From Gibbula magus (taxonomy: Eukaryota > Mollusca > Gastropoda > Trochida > Trochidae), in the NCBI GenBank assembly GCA_936450465.1, contig OW388304.1:7694700-7758699 (forward strand): a stretch of DNA of 64,000 bases. The letters are read 5' to 3'. This document shows positions 51,001 to 60,000 of this stretch, piece by piece. The notes under the pieces were generated by a model, which was not told where the DNA came from, ran no database searches, and saw only the letters and a program-made list of their open reading frames with translations. A program made the position numbers and the translations under genes. Within the stretch, counting starts at the first letter, position 1. Every line of letters starts with the position of its first letter.

Positions 51001-54000
51001 AAATCCAAATATATATAATTTTTGGAGGTTATTTATATTTATTCACCATTACATTTAAGTATGTATTTTCTACAGATATTGGAATAATTGTTTTACCCAA
51101 CTATAGGCATTTTGCTTGAATTTTATAATCAATGAGAATATATTTGTCATAATTTGCTGGTCTTCTCTCAATAAAAAGTACATTAAACAGGCAATAATTT
51201 GTATATTCTCAGGACATTTAGAAACATTGTTTAAGTAAAGCAATAATCACATTCAGTAATGTGTGACAAAGGTAACTTAAAAGAGAAGCACATGCAGCAT
51301 GTAGGTTGCTAAGGCGACTTGCGCTACAGAGGGCCTCCAAGCTTCAGAAATGCTTGCTGGTGTGTAGAATGTTTTATGGGATAAAGGGAATTCTGTTTAT
51401 ATTAATGACATCATATACTCTTGACGCGCGTTAATCGAAGGGGTGCTAGTGTTTGAAACCAAATTTCATTACATTGTTGAGATATGATACAATAACATCC
51501 TTGATTGCTCTTTAATCTAAAATCAAAAACGTAGTTGAAATATGATAAAGTGTTTTAGAGGGAATCTAGAAGTTTTCATAGAGAGGACAGGGATATTTAT
51601 GAATAACTACAAGGAGATTGATGGATAGTTTGATACTGTAATCAGTATGACTAGACATGTAGATAAAGATGTGTAGCTAGTCTCCGTGTTGCCAGGACCC
51701 GTCACCGTTACGACCAGATCCGGAGTTGCAACCACAGGTAGCTACACTTGCATCTCCGGGAATCTGGCTCAGAATTCACCATTTTCTTCATTTAGCATAT
51801 TTACACTTTTGTTGTCCTTGCCTTGGATTTTCATACTTTGTGGTAAAAAAGTCATAAATAATCCTAAATAATTGTTTTATGACTGTCTTACCAGTAACAA
51901 GTTTTGAAAATTATGGTCAAAGTTGTCCCCTCTTTATTTTGCTATTGTGAGCTTGTTAAGTAGATAAGGTAGCAATTATTGTTTTTAAACAAATATTGTG
52001 TTTGGTTTTGGAAATGTGTATGGACTGTAGGAATTGGTAAACCACCTTTTCTGTTTGAACCCTTTCCGTAGGTACCTATATGTTCCTGAATAGCCTGTCT
52101 TTAACCAGTGTAGAATATTATCTCTGTTAATGAGTTATAATTCCTGTACATTGGCTGTTTAGAATGGTTTGACACTAATTAACTCGACGGTTAAAGTGTT
52201 GGTTTGAAATTTTGTATCATATTGATCAAAGCAGTTGGTACACCATTTGAAGTCCTGTTTTGTATTCGACAGAAAACATTGTTTAGCAATTACGTGTATC
52301 ATTAGAAAAAAGTATTTGGTATACTGTATTTGATTTCTTATTTTGCAATGGAATCTCTAAGAAGGTATGTTAAACTCTCAACCTGAAATCTCTCCTTCAA
52401 CGATGTCTTGGACTGAGGCTGGACATGTTTCATTTAATCAAATCTATTTTTCTATCACTTGAAATATTGCAATCACATTTATATAATAATCTATATATGA
52501 CATTTTTTTTTCAAATAAGGGTGAATAAGAATAGAAATAAACTCTTAGAAAACATGATATTAAATCTATAAAAAAAAAGGGTTTAATTTAGAATATGGTA
52601 GATTTGAATGTCAATATTGTTTTCATTGTTTAAATTGCTGATAACCATGATCTTTTCTTATTAGTCCTTATTCCTGGTGGTGGTTTGTGCAGTGACCTGT
52701 TATAGCTCTAACAATGGGGATGTTTGCATGGTGTAACTCCTGGGGATTTTCTGCTGATTAAACTTGGAGATTTTAGGTGTGAATGTTTGTATGTCTTTTT
52801 TATTAGAGGGACACTCAGTGTGTTGATTCTGTCATCTCAATATTATATTATCTCATGTACTGACTGTTGCCGAAAATTACTTTTTTTAAAGGGACATCCA
52901 TTGCGTTCTTTGGGGTCACATATGCCAAATGTTATAAATGATGAGTACGTACTGACTGTTGTTGACAATTACTGTTTAAATGCTTCTCAATTCAAGTGAT
53001 GATATTAAGATGAAAGTAGACTTTCTGATCAGAAACCGGACAATGTACTACAGCTGGCACTGTTAATAAGTGAAAAGTGATTTTGAAAACATGTCTTCAA
53101 CAGAAAAATATGAGTTGGTCATAGGTTAACTACCTCCATGCAAATGGGAGGTGTATTGTTTCGGTTTCTGCACATGTAAATGCCTATTGCTCGATTTTCA
53201 TTGGAAATAAGTAATCATGATATCATGATTTGGAGATTAGTGATAAATATGCAAGTTGATTGAAATTATTGTAAGTGAAAGCAGCACATCTGGTGTTTTG
53301 GTGTGTACCAAATAAAATATTATGAAAACCACTGACTGTCCCTTTAATACAGTGTTTGCACAAGCCTTCATGCAGTATTTTGAATATTACATATCAACTG
53401 AATCATCCATATATAGGCCTATATATATCTTACTTTCTACACTTATATATAGACGCTGCTAATATGGCATTGTCATTTACTTATAGACTTACCCTACTAA
53501 TGATATAAAATGTTCATAAAAATGATATATATATTTATGTACTTAATAAATAGCTTTAAATGTACTAAAAACTGCCAGTTTTATTATGCAACATCATTGT
53601 TACATTGTCAACAGTTATGTTACAGATGTATTCTAGAAATGTCACAGCAATTATTTTTAAATTCAATATTTTCAGGTGAAATTGTTCCAAATGATTTATT
53701 CTACATGTCAACTATTTTTTTTATCAGAACAAACATACCACATGATCATGTGAACTTGCTTAACAAGATAAATGCCTTTGAATTTAATGATTTGAAAACA
53801 TGTTACATGAACTTGAGAAAGAAATCCAAAATAATCATATAGAGAGCAAATGATCAAATGATAATACACTGTGAGCAAATTCCTTTATTTTTGTCAAAAA
53901 TATGTCTTTTTTTTCCAAAAATATTTTCATATTTTTTGGTGACAAAATATTTTCATATTTTTTTCCCAAAATTATTTTACTGTAAATTTTCATCTCAAAA

Positions 54001-57000
54001 TGTTATGTTATACTAACTTTTTGAGCCAATGAAAACAGGCACTTACAGAGGCTGAGAATCTCCCGGAGCGGACCGACGTCAAGTCGCGCAGGAAGGAACT
54101 CACGAAGCAGGGATCTGTTCTCTCCAGTTATTTCCCCGGCTCTGTCGACAGAAGGTACGTGACACATAGTGATTTGATGATAAATAATAATAATAGTCCA
54201 TTTGTATAGCGCTATTTCCATGTTCAAAACACACATTATCCTACCTCTCTTTGGATAAACTCTAACGCGGGTCTGATAAATCACCCTTCACTGAATGTTA
54301 TAACTTATAATATTTATCATTGCCTTGTAGGAATTGAATGTTCGTTGCCGCTACTAAGTGCTCTGTGCAACTGTGTAGATTCGTACTTCCCATAGATCAA
54401 TTTGATTGACAATATCAGTGACATTTTCTGAGTTTCTTTATTTCCCCTCGATTGCAGGCATGGTTCACGTGCCTCGCAGGCATTATCCGAGGACATAGGT
54501 GGTCACCTTGGTGATATAGACGATGACGACATTGAATGTGACGACGTCTATATCAACAACAATTCGATGGATGCAAACAATCTTAATTTGTTTAATGGAC
54601 ATGCTCATGGTGAAATGTACAGTTTTAATGGTGCTCATACACATGTGAAATCTGAATTTAACGTGGCTCGACCCGATTCAAGAGAAGATAACTGGAGTGA
54701 TGCTGAGAGTGAGAAGGTTGCAAGGGGACATAACTCTAGGTAATCAATGCCTCAGATTGTTTAGGTCCTAATGTCTCTTAGTATTAAGATAATCATAAGT
54801 AAATGCAATGTTGGACGCTCACGTCTCTCTTAGTGTTAATTTAGAGACTTAGAGCCTGGCCTGTGTTGAAAAACAGTTGTGTAGAATCTTTTTTGTTTGT
54901 TTATCATGGTCATGATAACTTTTTAAGCTCAATATATTGAGGGGCATGCATGACTGACAATGAATAGAGTTCTCATTAGATGTAACAAACTTAGTAAGTT
55001 AAACATTATAATATAATATAGATTTTCAAAGCTCTCAAAAGTGCAATGAGGGTCGAAAGTACCATATGCTTATAACTATATTAATGATAAAAAAGCTCAG
55101 AGCACTGTATTAATTTCGTTAACATCAGCTTATGATACACTTAGAGGAATCTAGGACCTATTCTTCATAATGAAATTTAAATTACTATTTGTTTCCCTAC
55201 AGGCACAATGGACATAGGGAACAACCCGTTGGAGCCACGGCGACTGTGGAGAATTCTGATGGAGGCTTCCAACCGGTAGGTGTCACAGCAATGCATATGT
55301 TTCCCTTGGGCTTGGGTTTGCTTTGTGTACCCCATTGTTCATGTCTGTAAACTGTAAAACTCACATAAACAGTGTCTTGAAAGATAGATGTTGTTATATA
55401 GTGAATGCAAAACCTGCAATATCCCACCAATCACGGATCATTGCGGCTGCTGTCGTGAGGGAGCACGGTGGGGAGAATTTTAAGTTGTCATGCAGATATC
55501 ACCAAGAAATGTCATATCTTCTTCCTCTTCAATAATCAGCTACCGTATTTTGTGTTCCATTGCGTGTTCCAATCACATGACCTCCAACAAAACCTTTCAG
55601 TGTGAGAACCTAGGGGCAGATAACTCCAAACAACTATCCTTTCGTCTTTTCCGAATGCTTTCAAAACGTCGACCGTTTAAAAACTGTGATGTTATTGGTC
55701 AGCTATTTGACTGGGCTTCATCTGCGCTATCTGGTTCGGAACACGTGCCTAAACAGGGTACGTGTCCTTCTTACCTTGTGACAAGGAATCTACAGAACAT
55801 GTTTGTATCCTGGTAGTAGAGGTGCGCAATATAACTGGTTTACCGGTATTAACCGGTTCAAAGATGAAATTGATACATATTGCGATATGTTTGTTGAAAA
55901 ACGATTTTTACAATACATTTAGACCACATTGTAACATTCAGAAATCTTCTGATATAATTCTGTTTTTCCACAGCGAATATGCTTTCTTATAAAATGTTGA
56001 TTGTAGACAATACATATTTACTGGTAAGCTATATAGTATTAAAGGCTTTGGTTGTTGTGTCGCAGTTTTTTAAGTTGTAAAAGAAAATGTACGACTGGGT
56101 TTGATGTACACGTTTTGTAGTGAGTGAATAAATGTTAACAAAATCATGTAAACGGAGAAGGATTAAACGAATTATCAATCGGTAGCAAATTTTAGATCAC
56201 TGTGAATTTAGAAAATGACATCTACTTAACATTTTGGTGTTTATTGTATGGAAATAGTTCAAACAAACTCGCTCCCATGGACTCGTAAACTTGCAGCCAT
56301 TTACATCGTTGAAGGGGTGGTATCAAAGATCTTATAATTAAAATCAAATATTCGTGCATTAACAAATTAGTTGCATGTGTAATTTCACTTGCTTTGGCCA
56401 TCATAAGAATACATTTCCTGCATAACGTGTGTAAGATGAAATCAATACGAAGGGACTATTCGAATAAATGTATTTATTTATTCTTGTCGCAATAAAGCTC
56501 CATTATAAATGTTATACGGCCCATGCAGCCAGCTCTACGTCCCAACTTTTATGTCATATACAACCAATCGTAATGTAGGAACGACTCGGTGCATGTCTGT
56601 TTCAGTATGTCAGTATGAGCACGTCGTCTGTCAACACAACAAACTAAAATGCAAACTAATAATGTAATATAAACTAGTTGTTTTGTGATCATTAACTGAA
56701 AGCTAACATGATTCCTCTTATGCCTGATCTATGAATACAGACTTACAAAGCAAGAGTTCCATTTGCAATTCGAGAATTGTAATTTCTACATTCTCACAAT
56801 TTTGAACTGAATGTTTTTTTAAAACTGGTATTTTATTGTATGTCAGTTTATTTGTGGAAAAACACGAAATGAAATGTAACTAGACTCAAGGTCTAATCAT
56901 TTTCTTTATTATTAAGTCATGACATTAACATGCACTTTGTTGTTTGGTATAGGGGAATACACAATGTATTTCAAGAGTACAACATGAATAATGGCATGAA

Positions 57001-60000
57001 TCTGAAACACAAATATATATTTCTTCAAAGTTTAACATTACAGTAAGAAATAATTTATTTAGACAGCCAACTGCAAGTCTTTTACCAAAAAATCAACAGG
57101 GACTTCAAATATCACATCAGTAACGTGCAGAATTGTTTTTTCTATAACAATATATGTACACAATAATATGAGGTCATGTGCTCGGTAATGTTTCGTATTT
57201 GACCTATTGTGTAAACATGTAAGTACATTGTGTAAGTTACTTTCCAGTCCTACTGTTGATCAGATGGAACTGTTGATTAGTGCTTTTTGTAAACTCATAA
57301 TGATAAGTTGTAATATTTCTTATTTCCTTTTATTGACTGTTCGACTGACCACTCCAGTTGACTAAAATGAAGTTCAACAAATTCAAAATTACGCATTTAT
57401 TTTATATAATTTGTCATGTATTCTGGTTTTATTTAATATTAATCAACCATGGAGTTTACTTTCATTATCTCTCAATCAAACAACTAAACTAAGTAATTTA
57501 TTCTTGAAACAAATATCTTGCAATATATTGCAATACATGAGTTAAAATCGCAATATATTGCAATATGAAAAATCTTGGCAATACCCACCTCTACCCGGTA
57601 GGTGCATTATTTTGCAAATTTTATTCCTTGGAACAAGGCCGATTTTAGTCAGACTGCTATACTAGGAAATTTTTAATATATGTTTCAAGAAGTCTTGGTT
57701 GGTGTTATTGTATTTGCCAATATATGCTAGAGAAACTGGAGGTATGGTAAAAAAATAACTTTAGACGCCAGTTTTCTAATCGACACTTGGGTCACAGGCC
57801 GTCTTCTCCTCTTTTGCAGTAAACACAGTACACATGTACATTATAGTACAGTATTCTCCTTGTTTTGTAAGCTCAGCACAATGATATATACTTGTCTGAA
57901 ATGAAATGTTATTGAAAACAGTTAACAATTCAGTCACCTTATATTTCTCATATTTCTATACATAATTTCAGGTTGAACCCAAAGGCCCAGAGAGGATATT
58001 CAAGGTGGTGTTTGTTGGAGACTCTGGTGTCGGGAAGAGCAGCTTCATATATCAGTTCTGTCATAACACCTTCAAGTCTACCTTCAGTGCAACAATAGGT
58101 CAGTGTAGCGTAATCAGAAACATACATCAGAAACAGTCTTGCTTAGTTTAGAAACAAGAGAAAACAAAATTTCTGGAAAAATAACTTCTTTATTATGAAC
58201 TTGATGCTTCGGACAATTTGTGTACTCCTTTGTCACGTGGAATGAAGTGTAGTTGTTTGTTAGATTTGACACCTATTATAGTTCTTAAAAGCATAGTATA
58301 GCACTTCTCTTTCTCATTATTTTTCATCAAAATAACACCCAAAGTCATGGTTAAAATCAACTGTGTTATAACCATACATTAAAGTGAGGGTTCTGTAACC
58401 CTCTTGGATTTTTTGCACTACGGGAGATGAAAACACGCTTTATTGCAGGTGAAATACCCGGGATCTATCAATGAAAATAAACCCATGTTATCAGTCATTA
58501 GTGAAAATAACAATGGAACGTGTTATCAGTCACTAGTGACTGATATAATAATGACCTGATGTCATAAAACAATGCTCCGACGTCATGACACGTTCATGAC
58601 ATCACATTGTTGCTGAGGCGACAGGCTCATTCTGGAGCCGACTTAACGTAAATGCAAGTCGATTTCGGTGAATATGCAAGGATTTGGTCATATAATAAAT
58701 AGAAAATTTTTCTTTTCTTGACAAATATCATGTTTATCTCATCTCATGAGATAGAAACTCGTGATAATATAAACTTTCTACCTCACTCGATCTCAAGAAA
58801 AGACAAATATCCTCTATATATTGTACTTTATTTTAGATAGAACCCTCCTGTTGAGGTATCTCATGAATTTTGTCTCCAAAACAAATACTTGGTTGCACTG
58901 TTCCATTGACATAATAGTATTTGACTCCCATTGTCATCCTTCTGTGCTTCAAGATGTCAGCTAGCTGATTTAATTCTTATCCTTCTAGTCCATTCACTTC
59001 ATGACATACTATAAGCAATACTGATACAATCTTGCAGGAGTTGACTTCCAGATCAAGACGATGATGAGTGAAGGGAAGATGATCGCTCTCCAGCTCTGGG
59101 ACACTGCTGGTCAGGAGAGGTGAGACAGAGAGCTCGTAGAAAGATTTAAATTAGTTGTATTGCCTGAACTTACTTCCAACCATTCTTTTCCCTGAGAGGT
59201 TTCTCCACGCTGTTCTTCCATCCTAACTTTTGTTGTACACAGCACTTTATGGGGGAGAAATATAGAACCCTGATTGGTTGCATTGAAAAGTAGTTGTACA
59301 ATCAGTGACATAGTTTCAAACTGAGCACTCCGTAAGTGTTGAAATGACTGGTCGCTTCATCTGTGGGATGCCCACATGTTTTTTACAAGGCAGATGTCGG
59401 TCACGGATGTAAAATGATGTTTGATTTAGAAAAAATAAGGTTGCTAGCAGTGTTGCAAACTTTTACCGTCAGGGATTTTGCGATAATTGTGAAGTATGGC
59501 TTATATACCAGAGGGTAGGATGGAGAACTGAGTGGAGTAACCTCTGTGGGAAGGAATGACTTGCAGCACTTATATATCAAAATTATACATCAAACTCAGA
59601 AGTAACTGAAAATCACAAGCTATATGCATATTTATGGTGTTAACCTGATTTACACTGGCTTTAAAACCATGAATGATAAACCTGAATTGCCTTCTTCCTT
59701 ATTTTCACCTTTCCTCCTAACAGTTATCCTAATTATTTTATTCTTAAATAGAACATCTATGGCCTTGCTCAAAGGGTTCTTATTGAATAGATTACAGTAG
59801 GTGAACTCGCTATCTGTATACTATGGAGTGTTTTGTATAATAATGGAATTTTGAATTGTAAAAGAAGGGAATGAATGCTCAAAACCATTTATTTTCAATT
59901 CAGGTTCCGCAGTATTACGAAGCAGTATTTCCGCAAGGCGGACGGTGTGATTGTCATGTACGATGTGACGTCAGAAAACTCCTTCCTGAGTATCAGAAAC

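Noticed and set aside
51686..51760. Possible extra exon in intron 9 ([15 protein letters not shown])
   Set aside because: No convincing acceptor and donor pair in matching phase, and no family similarity.
55490..55816. 108-codon ORF in intron 12
   Set aside because: No recognisable domain, no splice logic with the host gene, overlaps other short ORFs.
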